The notes beneath the pieces are model-generated. The model was not told where the DNA came from. It saw only the letters and a list, made by a program, of their open reading frames with translations, and did no database searches. Of a DNA stretch of 64,000 nucleotides, positions 17,337 to 26,400 are shown in pieces. The DNA lies in contig CANRCB010000006.1 of NCBI GenBank assembly GCA_947629015.1, forward strand, positions 1 through 64,000, given 5' to 3'. This DNA comes from an uncultured Gemmiger sp. GTDB lineage: Bacteria; Bacillota; Clostridia; Oscillospirales; Ruminococcaceae. The translations under genes were made by a program, and so were the position numbers. Position 1 is the stretch's first letter. Each line of letters opens with the position of its first letter.

Positions 17337-18122
17337 TCAGAACACCTCCCTGGCCAAAAAGACCGGGCCGTCCTTGCAGACGGTGCGGGGGCCGCCCGCC
17401 GTATGGACGGTGCAGCCAAGGCACGCCCCCAGCCCGCAGGCCATGTGCTTTTCAAGGCTGACAAGGCAGGGCGTGCCGGCCGCTTTGCATTTGGCGGCGA
17501 CGGCGCGCAGCATCGGGTCGGGGCCGCAGGCGAGCACGGCGCCGTAGCGTTCCGGCGCCAAAAGGTCGGTGACAAGGCCGTGGTGGCCCGCGGCGCCGGA
17601 ATCGGTGGCAAGGGCGGTGCCGCCCACGAACGGCGCAAAGGCATCCAGGCCGTAGGGCACATCCCGGAAGCCGGCAAAAAAGTCCGGCCGGCGGCCGTTT
17701 TCGGCCAGCGCGCGGCAGAGGTACAAAAGCGGCGCGGTGCCGATGCCCCCGCCCACGACGGCCACGGGCCCTGCCCCCGCCGTATGCAGGATGGCCGGCA
17801 CATCAAAGCCGTTGCCCAAAGGCCCCGTCAGGGTCAGGGCCTCGCCCGCGCGCAGGGCGGCCAGCTTTTGGGTGCCGGCGCCCTTTACCTGGAAGAGGAA
17901 CCGCCGGCGGCCGTTCGCGATGTCGGCATCGTGCAGGCTGATGGGGCGGCTGAGGTAGGGGCCCTCGCCCTCCTTCCAGGCGCGCAGCATATAAAACTGG
18001 CCGGGCCGGGACGCGGCGGCCGGGGCGGCGGGGCCCTCCACCGTCAGGCGCACGATGTCGGGGGCAAGGCGCTCACAGCCAAGCACCGGCGCCTGCTCCC
18101 ATTTACAGTTTGGCACATTCAT
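17337..18122 (-). CDS. pyrK: Dihydroorotate dehydrogenase electron transfer subunit
   Basis: FAD and [2Fe-2S] subunit that passes electrons from PyrDB to NAD. The 261-aa product has an FAD domain with RPISLHDA, and the NAD-binding stretch VAVVGGGIGTAPLLYLCRAL (about 120-139). The C-terminal cluster ligands are in CGLGACLGCTVHTAGG and RTVCKDGPVF. The start overlaps the end of pyrF by 20 bases, with GAGGAT as ribosome site inside pyrF, so the two are translationally linked. Confidence 0.95.
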   Translation of the reverse strand: MNVPNCKWEQAPVLGCERLAPDIVRLTVEGPAAPAAASRPGQFYMLRAWKEGEGPYLSRPISLHDADIANGRRRFLFQVKGAGTQKLAALRAGEALTLTGPLGNGFDVPAILHTAGAGPVAVVGGGIGTAPLLYLCRALAENGRRPDFFAGFRDVPYGLDAFAPFVGGTALATDSGAAGHHGLVTDLLAPERYGAVLACGPDPMLRAVAAKCKAAGTPCLVSLEKHMACGLGACLGCTVHTAGGPRTVCKDGPVFLAREVF

Positions 18123-18969
18123 GCTGGATATCCTCTTTCATGCGCACGCACTCGTTGTAAGCGGCTTCATCAAAGGTGGTGCCGGGCTGCTTTTTCCACG
18201 CCAGCAGGATGCCGCGGCTGGAGTTGACCACCCCGCCGTTGCCGCCGTTGAGGTAAAGCGCGATATCCGATGCCTTGCCGCCCTGCGCGCCGTAGCCGGG
18301 GATGAGGAAGAAGGTGTGCGGGTAGGCGGCGCGGATGGCCGATGCCTCCTCGGCGTGGGTGCCGCCGATGACAAGGCCGACGCTGGAATAGCCGCTTTCG
18401 CCCCGGTAGCCCTCGCCCAGGGCGGTGACGCTGTCCCCCACAAGGTCGTAGACGTGGCGGCCGTCGGTGAGGGTCTGGTACTCAAAGTCTTTGGCGCCGG
18501 GGTTGGAGGTCCGGCACAGCACGAACACGCCCTTGCCCTGCGCCTGGCAGTAGGGCAGATACGGCGAGAGCGAATCCAGCCCCATGTAGGGTGCAAGGGT
18601 GATGAGGTCGGCCTCCAGCTCACCGGTAAAATGCGCTTTGGCATACATTTCGGCGGTCTTGGCGATGTCCCCGCGCTTGATGTCGGCGATGACGGGGATG
18701 CCGGCGGCGCGCACCATGCGCAGGGTCCCGGCGTAGGCGCGCAGGCCGTCCAGGCCCAGCGCCTCGTAGTAGGCGATCTGCACCTTGTAGCACCCGGCCA
18801 CCGCTTTGGTGGCCGCGAAAAGCGCCCGGTTGTAGGCAAGCAGGTTCTCCCCCGCCGTTTTGGCGGTGTCCAGCGCCGCCGGCGGCAGGTAGGAGAGCTC
18901 GGTGTCGAGCCCGACACACACCGGCCCGCGTTCGGCCACGGCGGCGTACAGTTTATCCATGTTGGTCAT
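18103..18969 (-). CDS. pyrF: Orotidine 5'-phosphate decarboxylase (type 2)
   Basis: Decarboxylates OMP to UMP, the last step of the pathway. The 288-aa product has the catalytic DxKxxD array in VIADIKRGDIAKTAEMYA and the late phosphate-binding motif FLIPGYGAQGG. Length and ITLAPYMGLDSL fit the longer type 2 subfamily. I used ATG 18969 (MTNMDKLYAAV) because AAAGGGGAA lies just upstream; the longer frame to 19131 crosses the repeat element. Separated from pyrC by about 200 bp occupied by that element. Confidence 0.95.
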   Translation of the reverse strand: MTNMDKLYAAVAERGPVCVGLDTELSYLPPAALDTAKTAGENLLAYNRALFAATKAVAGCYKVQIAYYEALGLDGLRAYAGTLRMVRAAGIPVIADIKRGDIAKTAEMYAKAHFTGELEADLITLAPYMGLDSLSPYLPYCQAQGKGVFVLCRTSNPGAKDFEYQTLTDGRHVYDLVGDSVTALGEGYRGESGYSSVGLVIGGTHAEEASAIRAAYPHTFFLIPGYGAQGGKASDIALYLNGGNGGVVNSSRGILLAWKKQPGTTFDEAAYNECVRMKEDIQHECAKL

Positions 18970-19004
18970 GGCAAAGTTTCCCCTTTCAGCGATGCATACC
19001 AAAA

Positions 19005-19182
19005 CGGAGTTTGGAAAGTGGAGTTTGGAAAGTGGAGAGTGGAAATAAGGTATTCTTTTAAAATCATGCCCGAAGGGCAAACCATACCTCCACTTTCCAC
19101 TTTCAACATTCCACTCTTGCAAAGGCCGCACAGCGGCACACCGGAACTTTTCTCTTTTCTCTTTTCTCTTTTATTTCTTCTC
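19005..19182. repeat. Purine/pyrimidine palindromic intercistronic element, copy A
   Basis: Between pyrC and pyrF. Plus strand: arm of TTTGGAAAGTGGAG repeats, centre with TTTTAAAA and GCCCGAAGGGC, opposite arm CTCCACTTTCCACTTTC. Then comes TGCCGCTGTGCGG (minus) and a pyrimidine tract TTTTCTC repeated three times, running into the pyrC stop. It shares TTCCGGTGTG (minus) and the GGAAAGTGGA units with copy B at 53.5 kb. The last pyrC codons (GAG AAG AAA) lie in the purine tract. Confidence 0.7.
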
Positions 19183-20361
19183 TTGATAGGTGATCTTTCC
19201 CGCCTTCAGCGTCAAGACGACTTTGCCGTACAGCTTTTCGCCGTCATAGGGGCAGTTTTTGCTCTTGGAGTGCAGCGCCCCGGCGTGCACGGTGTACAGG
19301 CGGTCCAAATCGGCCAGCACCAAATCGGCGTCATAGCCGGGGGCCAGGCGCCCCTTGCGGCCTTCCAGGCCCAGCACCTCGGCGGGGCCGGCGCTCATCA
19401 AAAAGCTCAGATGCTCCAGCGGCAGCCCCTCCATGCGGCAGAGCCGGGTATAGCAGACGGAGAACGCCGTCTCCAGCCCCACCATGCCGGCGGCGCCGTC
19501 CGCCTTCTCCTGCGCCGTGTGGGGGGCGTGGTCGGTGCCGATGCAGCTGACGGTGCCGTCCCGGATGGCCGCGATGAGCGCCGCCACATCCCCCGCCTTG
19601 CGGATGGGCGGGTTGACCTTGTATTGCAGGCGGGTATCGTCAAACCAGAGGTGGTGCGGCGTGACCTCACAGCTCACCCTTGCGCCGCGGCGGCGGCTTT
19701 GGCGCACCATGTCCACCGCCTCGGCGGTGGAGACGTGGCACATATGCAGGCGGGTGCCGTAGTATTCGGCCAGGTGGCAGTTGCGCGCCGTCTCGATGTT
19801 TTCGGCCAGGCGGTAGTCCCACGGGGAGATGTCGCGATCCTCGGCGTGGGACATAACCGTCAAACCGCGCTCGGCGGCGATGGCAAAGGCGCGGGCCATC
19901 ACGGCGGCCGACTGCACGCCGTTGCCGTCCTCGGTGATGAATTTAATATCCCCCGGCAGGGTCAGCAGATGGTCAAGGGTATGGCCGTCAAAATCCTTGG
20001 TGATGGAGACGGTCTGGTTGGCGTCGCACAGGCCGGCCTCTTTGGCCTGCCGCTGCACGGCGTGCGCGATCCCGGCCGAGGAACAGACGGGCTTTGTGTT
20101 GGGCATGAGGTTGACGAAGGTATACCCCCCGGCGGCCGCGGCGGCGCTGCCGGTGGCGACATCCTCTTTATATTCAAAGCCGGGCGTGCGCCAGTGGCAG
20201 TGGGTGTCGATAAAGGCGGGCAGCACGGTCAGGCCGGCGGCATCGAGCGTTTGCTCCCCTTCCGGCACCGGCAGGCCGACGCCCACGGCGCGGATGATGC
20301 CGCCGGATACCCACACATCGCAGGGGCGGCGGTCACAGTCGACAGCGTTTTGGATGAGCAT
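19171..20361 (-). CDS. pyrC: Dihydroorotase
   Basis: Zinc amidohydrolase cyclising carbamoyl aspartate to dihydroorotate. The 396-aa product has the metal motif [18 protein letters not shown] (about 56-73), a DxHxH-type site written DTHCH, then [31 protein letters not shown] and the catalytic [12 protein letters not shown]. Start ATG 20361 has GGAAGGAGG 10 bases upstream; the long extension to 20754 lies in the leader region and is rejected. First gene of pyrC-F-K-D-E-carA-carB, behind an attenuator-like leader. Confidence 0.95.
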   Translation of the reverse strand: MLIQNAVDCDRRPCDVWVSGGIIRAVGVGLPVPEGEQTLDAAGLTVLPAFIDTHCHWRTPGFEYKEDVATGSAAAAAGGYTFVNLMPNTKPVCSSAGIAHAVQRQAKEAGLCDANQTVSITKDFDGHTLDHLLTLPGDIKFITEDGNGVQSAAVMARAFAIAAERGLTVMSHAEDRDISPWDYRLAENIETARNCHLAEYYGTRLHMCHVSTAEAVDMVRQSRRRGARVSCEVTPHHLWFDDTRLQYKVNPPIRKAGDVAALIAAIRDGTVSCIGTDHAPHTAQEKADGAAGMVGLETAFSVCYTRLCRMEGLPLEHLSFLMSAGPAEVLGLEGRKGRLAPGYDADLVLADLDRLYTVHAGALHSKSKNCPYDGEKLYGKVVLTLKAGKITYQEKK

Positions 20362-20397
20362 ACGGGGCGCGCCTCCTTCCAAAAAGGGATTTTGGGC

Positions 20398-20426
20398 AAA
20401 AAAAAACTTTTCCCCGGAAGGAAAAG
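20398..20426 (-). terminator. Leader terminator (attenuator) of the pyr operon
   Basis: On the minus strand CTTTTCC, six-base loop, GGAAAAG, followed by nine Ts. It lies between the promoter and pyrC, 37 bases upstream of the start codon. A textbook intrinsic terminator in a leader implies attenuation. I do not recognise a PyrR binding loop. Confidence 0.8.
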
Positions 20427-20507
20427 CTAAAACGGCACGCGTGCCGCGGCGGGGAGGAACACGGCGGCGCACGCATGGTGCAGCATTGGTTTGTGCCAAA
20501 CGCCCAT
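20427..20507 (-). CDS. Putative pyr leader peptide, 26 aa
   Basis: A short open frame starting ATG at 20507, with GGGGGG about 8 bases upstream. It begins [12 protein letters not shown] and ends RVPF. Its TAG stop (20427-20429) directly touches the first base of the leader terminator stem. That geometry recalls transcription-translation coupled attenuation, as in enterobacterial pyrBI, where the leader ribosome follows a paused polymerase and blocks the hairpin. No homologue is known to me; the frame could be chance in GC-rich DNA. Confidence 0.4.
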   Translation of the reverse strand: MGVWHKPMLHHACAAVFLPAAARVPF

Positions 20508-20536
20508 AACCGGAACCCCCCGCTTTGGTTTTGTTT

Positions 20537-20565
20537 ATTGTACCATGCGGCGGGGGCCGTGTCAA
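20537..20565 (-). promoter_or_regulatory. Sigma-A promoter of the pyr operon
   Basis: Minus strand TTGACA (20560-20565), 17 bp, TACAAT (20537-20542). The transcript would have a leader of about 170 bases before pyrC. Confidence 0.88.
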
Positions 20566-20672
20566 TGTGCGCCGGCCCGCGCGCGGGTGAGGGATTTGGG
20601 GCAAAACACGGCCAAGTTTTGGGTATTTTGCCAAAACCGCGCGCCGCCGCGGCTTTTGCCCCGCCCGGCGCA

Positions 20673-20701
20673 TTGCCTTTTTGGGCAAAGCATGGTATAG
20701 T
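20673..20701 (+). promoter_or_regulatory. Sigma-A promoter of cysE
   Basis: TTGCCT (20673-20678), 17 bp, TATAGT (20696-20701), 31 bases before the cysE start. Confidence 0.75.
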
Positions 20702-20732
20702 GGGGGTACATTTCTTGGGAAAGGGGCCGGCC

Positions 20733-21389
20733 ATGGGCCTTTGGGAGGACGCAAAAAACATCCGCGATAAGGACCCCGCCGCGCGCAATGTGGCGGAGGT
20801 CATCATCCTGTACCCCGGGTTCCATGTACTGGTCACCCACCGCATCGCGCATTTCCTGTACCGCCACCGGTGGTTTTTCTGCGCGCGGCTCATCAGCCAG
20901 CTTTCCCGCCATTTTACCGGCATCGAGATACACCCCGGCGCCAAAATCGGCCGCAAGCTGTTCATCGACCACGGCATGGGCATCGTCTTTGGCGAGACGA
21001 CCGAGATCGGCGACAACTGCACCATCTACCACGGCGTGACGCTGGGCGGCACCGGCAAGGAGACCGGCAAGCGCCACCCCACCCTTGGCGACAACGTGCT
21101 TATCGGCGCGGGGGCCAAGGTGCTGGGGCCGGTACACATCGGGGACAATGTGCGCATCGGCGCCGGCAGCGTGGTGCTGACGAACATCCCCGCCAACGCC
21201 ACCGCCGTGGGCGTGCCGGCCGAGGTGGTGCGGGTGAACAACGAGAAGGTGCGCCCCGCCGACGACCTGGACCAGCAGGATCTGCCCGACGCCACCAGGC
21301 AGCGCCTGGCCCATCTGGAGGCCCGCCTGAGCCGCCTTGAGGCCGCCGCGCAGGGCGAGTTCCCGCCCGACCGGCCAAACGGGCCGTGA
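20733..21389 (+). CDS. cysE: Serine O-acetyltransferase
   Basis: Makes O-acetylserine from serine and acetyl-CoA, the first step of cysteine synthesis. The 218-aa product starts [17 protein letters not shown]. It has the short helical N-terminal domain and the left-handed beta-helix with the CysE signature [39 protein letters not shown] and [11 protein letters not shown] charged tail follows. It is the short Firmicute form lacking the long N-terminus of enteric CysE. ATG 20733 is supported by GGGAAAGGGG and the promoter position. It is divergent from pyrC. Confidence 0.94.
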   Translation: MGLWEDAKNIRDKDPAARNVAEVIILYPGFHVLVTHRIAHFLYRHRWFFCARLISQLSRHFTGIEIHPGAKIGRKLFIDHGMGIVFGETTEIGDNCTIYHGVTLGGTGKETGKRHPTLGDNVLIGAGAKVLGPVHIGDNVRIGAGSVVLTNIPANATAVGVPAEVVRVNNEKVRPADDLDQQDLPDATRQRLAHLEARLSRLEAAAQGEFPPDRPNGP

Positions 21390-21429
21390 GCCAAAATATA
21401 CGGTTTGTATTATTGATGATACGCAGCGT

Positions 21430-21463
21430 AAAACGCCCGCCGCGGCCTGCGGCGGGCGTTTTT
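21430..21463. terminator. Bidirectional terminator between cysE and the lipoprotein gene
   Basis: AACGCCCGCCGC, GGCCT, GCGGCGGGCGTT followed by Ts, with As on the other side. It can end both the plus cysE transcript and the minus lipoprotein transcript. Confidence 0.85.
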
Positions 21464-21486
21464 GCGGCGCTTTTCAAAAAGGGCCG

Positions 21487-22620
21487 TTAGACGGTGCGCT
21501 TGATGTTTTCCGGCTTGTAGGTATTCATGGCGCTTTGCTTGAGCGCGTGGGGCAGCGCGGCGCCCTGCGCGTACAGCTCCGCCTGCATGGCCTCGCCCTT
21601 GACCTCGTTGAGGAGGCCGTAGTTTGCCACCAGGTCCTCCAGCGCGCCGCCCTTGAGCGGGTCGATGCGGCGCACCACCAGGATGGAGGTGGTCATATCC
21701 ACGACCGCCCAGCCGCCTTCGTCCACCGCGTCGGTCAGCTTGTTGGCGCCCTCGTCGTCGTCATAGGTGGCAAGGTCGTCATCGGTGAGCAGGCCGGAGC
21801 CGTAATAGTACTGCGCGTCGTCCGGGTCAAAATCGACGTTCATGGTATCCATCGCGTCGGCGAGATATTTTTGGGCGGTGGGCAGGAGCGCCTCGCGGGT
21901 CTCCTCGGCCGTGCCCTCGGGCAGGTCAAGGTCGTTGAGGTCGTCGGCGCACTGCTCGGCCAGCTTGCGGATGACCTCCAGCTGGTCGCTGTCGGCCATG
22001 GTGTAGGTGGAATAGTCAAACACCGGGAACTCAATGGAATCGACATAGCGGCATTCGTCCGCAAGATAAGCCTTGTACTCGTCGTCGGAGACGGGGTCGG
22101 TGCCGTCGGCGCCATACTTGCCCTCCAGCAGCTTCTGCGCCTTCTGCGCCGTCTCCAGATAGGTGGCGAGCGTTTCCTTGCCGATGCCGTTGGCGGCGTA
22201 GACCTCCCCGTTCGATTCCCACAGGGAATCCGCCCGCGACTGGATCTCGGCCAGCTCGTCGGCATCCAATCCGGCGCCCTGCCCGGCGAACGCGGTCTCG
22301 ACGGCGGCGTAATACTCCAGGTCGCGCAGGGTCAGGCGGGCGAGGTACTCCTTGCCGGTGGCGGTGACTTCCTCCTCGCCGATGGTGCCGGTGGCCTCGG
22401 CCTTGAGCACGGCCTTGACGTCGTTGGCCGTCTCGTCCTCACCCAAGGTGGCGGCGGAGGACGCGGCGGAATAATCGTTATACTGCATGAGCAGGTACAG
22501 GCCGGCCGGTATCTCGACATCGCCGATGCTGCCCACCGTGGCGGGGGTGGACATGGCGCACCCGGCGAGCGAAGCCGCCAGCGCGGCGGCGAGCGCGAGG
22601 CTGAACAGTTTGCGTTTCAT
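21487..22620 (-). CDS. Lipoprotein, PrsA/SurA-like foldase-related
   Basis: Predicted membrane-anchored extracytoplasmic protein of 377 aa. A signal peptide with lipobox LAGC (lipidated Cys about residue 21) is followed by GSIGDVEIPAGLYLLMQYND. That stretch resembles the start of PrsA/SurA N-terminal chaperone domains. An acidic helical body follows, and a C-terminal part (VRRIDPLKGGALEDLVANYG) that aligns loosely with the end of parvulin-type proteins. I see no complete parvulin PPIase domain. It follows mfd and pcp but has its own promoter and a leader hairpin. A folding role is inferred. Confidence 0.6.
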   Translation of the reverse strand: MKRKLFSLALAAALAASLAGCAMSTPATVGSIGDVEIPAGLYLLMQYNDYSAASSAATLGEDETANDVKAVLKAEATGTIGEEEVTATGKEYLARLTLRDLEYYAAVETAFAGQGAGLDADELAEIQSRADSLWESNGEVYAANGIGKETLATYLETAQKAQKLLEGKYGADGTDPVSDDEYKAYLADECRYVDSIEFPVFDYSTYTMADSDQLEVIRKLAEQCADDLNDLDLPEGTAEETREALLPTAQKYLADAMDTMNVDFDPDDAQYYYGSGLLTDDDLATYDDDEGANKLTDAVDEGGWAVVDMTTSILVVRRIDPLKGGALEDLVANYGLLNEVKGEAMQAELYAQGAALPHALKQSAMNTYKPENIKRTV

Positions 22621-22639
22621 AACAGGTTCCTCTCCTTAC

Positions 22640-22667
22640 AAAAACGGGGCCGCACAGCCCCTTTTTT
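22640..22667 (-). terminator. Terminator-like hairpin in the lipoprotein leader
   Basis: Minus strand AAAAAAGGGGC, short loop, GCCCC, G, TTTTT, located between the promoter and the ribosome site AAGGAGAGG only a few bases further on. It could be an attenuator or a 5' stabilising hairpin. Confidence 0.5.
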
Positions 22668-22704
22668 ACAGCCGTATTGCGGGCCGGCGGGCCCGCGCTC
22701 CCCT

Positions 22705-22733
22705 ATTATAGCGGGTCGGCGTGCGTTTTGCAA
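22705..22733 (-). promoter_or_regulatory. Sigma-A promoter of the lipoprotein gene
   Basis: Minus strand TTGCAA (22728-22733), 17 bp, TATAAT (22705-22710). Confidence 0.78.
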
Positions 22734-22760
22734 GCGCGGCGCGCGCCGCGCACAAAGGTT

Positions 22761-23378
22761 TCACAAACCGGAGGCCGGCGCGTCCAGCACGGCGATGGCC
22801 GCCGCCAGGGCGCGGGCGGCATCCGCCACCGGCAAAGCCGGCTGGCCGGGCTTCGCCCGCGTCTGTTCCGGCGCATAGGGGATGTGCACAAAGCCGCCGC
22901 GCACGCCGGGGTATTGCGCGGCGAGGGTGTGCAGCAAAAGGTACAGCACATGGTTGCACACAAAGGTGCCCGCCGTGTTGGAGACGGCCGCCGGCACCCC
23001 GGCCGCCCCGATGGCCGCGGCCATCGCCTTGACGGGCAGGGTGGCAAAGTACGCCGCCGGGCCGCCGGGCACGATGGGGGCATCCGCCGGGCAGGCGCCG
23101 TCGTTGTCGGGGATGCGCGCGTCGTCCAGGTTGAGGGCGGCGCGTTCCGGCGTGACGGCGGCGCGCCCGCCCGCCTGCCCGACGCAGAGCACGGCGTCCG
23201 GGCGCAGCGCGGCGATGGCATCGGTGAGCACGGTGCCGGCCCGCGCAAAGGAGGTGGGCAGGCACCGCTTGACGACCGTGACCGTGCCGATTTGCTCCGG
23301 CACAAGGCACACGGCCTGCCAGGAAGGGTTGACCGTCTCGCCGCCAAAGGGCTCGAACCCGGTGAGGAGCAGTTTCAT
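22761..23378 (-). CDS. pcp: Pyroglutamyl-peptidase I
   Basis: Cysteine peptidase removing N-terminal pyroglutamate. The 205-aa product has the family start MKLLLTGFEPFGGETVNPSW. The catalytic Glu lies in the PERAALN stretch, the Cys in NTAGTFVCNHVLYLLLH, and the His in GGFVHIPYAPEQ. ATG 23378 follows GGAGGT at 4 bases; the frame to 23444 is not needed. It lies 74 bp after mfd, so it is probably co-transcribed. Confidence 0.93.
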   Translation of the reverse strand: MKLLLTGFEPFGGETVNPSWQAVCLVPEQIGTVTVVKRCLPTSFARAGTVLTDAIAALRPDAVLCVGQAGGRAAVTPERAALNLDDARIPDNDGACPADAPIVPGGPAAYFATLPVKAMAAAIGAAGVPAAVSNTAGTFVCNHVLYLLLHTLAAQYPGVRGGFVHIPYAPEQTRAKPGQPALPVADAARALAAAIAVLDAPASGL

Positions 23379-23452
23379 GGGTACCTCCAAACGCTTTTGC
23401 AAGAACGCGGGCGCAAAACCGGTGCCCCGCGGCGCGCCGGCCAAAAAGCAGC

Positions 23453-26400
23453 TCAGGCGCCCGCGGGCAGGGCCTGCACGGCGGTGCGCAGGATGACGAG
23501 CGGATCCTCGCCTTTTGCCACCCGCACCGAGATATAGGGCCGCCCCATGGCGCTGTACAGCACACGGCCGGGCAGCGCGTCCATCAGGGGCCCAAGCTGC
23601 TGCGGGCGCACGGCATCGCTGTAGAGCAGCAGCGTGTCGCCCCGCTGGTTGATCTCGACGATGCCGGCCCTGGCCGCCACCACGCGGATGAGCGATACGT
23701 CCACCAGCCCCTGCACGCTTTTGGGCGGGTCGCCGTAGCGGTCGATGAGTTCATCCAGCACATCGGCGGCGTCCTCGGCCGTCTCGATGGCGGCGATGCG
23801 CTTGTACGCCTCGATGCGCTGCGCCGGGCTCGCGATATATTCCTCCGGCAAAAAGGCATCGACGGTGATGTCGACAAGGCAGTCGCTTTTATCGGGGGGC
23901 GGTGTCTCGCCGCGCGCGGCGGCGACGGCCTGCCCGAGCAGCTTGACGTACATCTCGTACCCGACGGCCTCCATGTGGCCGTGCTGGCTGTGGCCCAGCA
24001 GGCTGCCGGCGCCGCGGATCTGCAGATCGCGCATGGCGATGCGGAACCCGGATCCGAAGGCGGTGAACTCCCGGATGGCGGAAAGGCGCTTGGCGGCCAC
24101 CTCGGTCAGCACTTTATCGCGCTGGAAGGTGAAATACGCATACGCCTTGCGGGCCGAACGCCCGACCCGGCCGCGGATCTGGTACAGCTGGGCGAGGCCC
24201 ATGCGGTCGGCATTTTCGATGATGAGGGTGTTGCAGTTGCGCACGTCCACGCCCGTCTCGATGAGGGTGGTGCAGACAAGGATGTCGGTCTCGCCGTCCA
24301 GCAGCTGCTGCCATGCGGTGGAGATCTCCTCCTCCTTCATCTTGCCGTGGGCGATGCCGATGCGCGCGTCCGGCACCATGCTGCGCACGCGCAGGGCGCA
24401 TTCCTCGATGGTCTCGACGCGGTTGTGCAGGTAGTACACCTGCCCGCCGCGCGCCAGCTCCTTGCGCAGGGCCGCCGCGATGATGCCGGGGTCATATTCC
24501 AGCACATAGGTCTCGACGGGCTGGCGCTCGACGGGCGGCTGCTCGATGGTGGACATATCCCGTATGCCGGAAAGCGCCATGTTGAGCGTGCGCGGGATGG
24601 GCGTGGCGGAGAGGGTGAGGATATCGACGCCGATGAAATTTTCCTTGAGCTTTTCCTTGTGCTTGACGCCGAAGCGCTGCTCCTCATCGACGATGACAAG
24701 GCCCAGATCCTTGAAGCACACATCGCCGGAGAGAAGGCGGTGGGTGCCGATGACGATATCCACCGTGCCGTCTTTGAGGCCGCGCAGCGTCTGCTTTTGT
24801 TCCTTGGCGCTGCGGTAGCGGCTGAGCAGGCCGACCTTGACGGGGTACCCGCCCATGCGCGCGAGCACGGTGTTGTAGTGCTGCCACGCCAGCAGCGTGG
24901 TGGGGGCGAGGATGGCGCACTGCTTGCCGCCCAGCACGCATTTGAAGGCGGCCCGCAGGGCGACCTCGGTCTTGCCGACGCCGACGTCGCCGCACAGAAG
25001 GCGGTCCATCGGCCAGGGCTGCTCCATATCGTGCTTGACCTCGGCGGCGCTGGTGAGCTGGTCGGGCGTTTCCTCGTAGGCAAAGCGCTGCTCAAACTCC
25101 GCCTGCCAGGTATCGTCGGGCGGGAAGGCGTGGCCCCTGGCCTGCCGGCGGCGGGCGTACAGCTCGATGAGCTCCTTTGCCATCTGGCTGGCGGCCGCGC
25201 GCACGCGGCTGCGGGTCTTTGCCCATTCGGTGCCGCCAAGGCGGCTGAGCTTGACGTTCTCGGCGCCCGCGTCCCCGCCGGGGGCGGTGTAGCGGGACAG
25301 CAGGTCCAGCTGGGTAACGGGGACGTAGAGCACGTCCTTTTTGTCATACTCGATGCGCAGGTAGTCCTTGGTGACGCCCTGCATCTCCATACGCCGGATG
25401 CCGGCGTACCGCCCGATGCCGTGGTTCTGGTGCACGACAAGGTCGCCGGGGGTTATCTCGCTCAGGCTGCCCAGCGCGTCTTTGGCTTTGCGGCCGCGGC
25501 GCTTTGTCTGCGCGGCGTCCTCGGCATAGGCGCGGCCGGTGAGCAGCGCATACCCCGCAAACGGGAAGCTGCACCCGCCCGAAAGGTGCCCCGCCAACAC
25601 CTGCACCGCGGCTTTTTGGCCGGGCGCGGGGGCAAACGCGGCGTCGGTGGTGACGGGGATGCCGGGCAGCGCCTCGCGCAGGTCGGCCGCAAGGCCGCGG
25701 GCGGCGCGCGCGGTGCCGGCCAATACGGTGACGGCCATGCCCGCCGCGCACAAAGGTCGCAGATCCTCGAGCAGGGCGGAAAACTCGCCGCCCCACGCGG
25801 GCAGGCTGTGCGCCGGCGCGTTGACAAGCTCCTTCAAGCGGATATCGGGCAGGCTGCGGGCAAAATTTTCGGCGCAGAGGGTAGGGTACCGCGCCGGCAG
25901 GCCCCACAGCCACGCGGCGTCGGTGTACAAAGCCTCGAGCCCGGCGGCGAGCACGCCCTCCTCCAAAAGGGCCTTGAGCTCCTCCCCGCGGCGGAAGGCG
26001 CAGGCGCGCAGTTCCTCTTTCAAAGAGGCCGGCTCTTCAAGGATGAGCAGCGGCGCGTCGATGTGATCCAGCAGGGTGGCCGGGGCCGGGTAGCGCACGG
26101 CAAGGTATTTGTCCAGCCCCACCGGCGGCACGCCGGCATCCAGCAGCTGCAGGTCCCGCTCCATGCAGGCGGCAAGGGCGGCCTTGCGCCTGCCGCGCTG
26201 TTTGGCCAGAAATGCGCGCAGGGCGTCGGCCGTGGCGGCCGGCGCGCCGAAAAGCACCTCCCGCGCGGGGCTGATGTACACCTTTTCCAGGCGTTCCTCC
26301 CGGCGCTGGGTGGTCAGGTCAAAGGCGTTGAGGGTGTCGATCTCGTCGCCCCAGAACTCGATGCGGGCGGGGTTTTTCATGTCGGGGGCGTAGATGTCCA

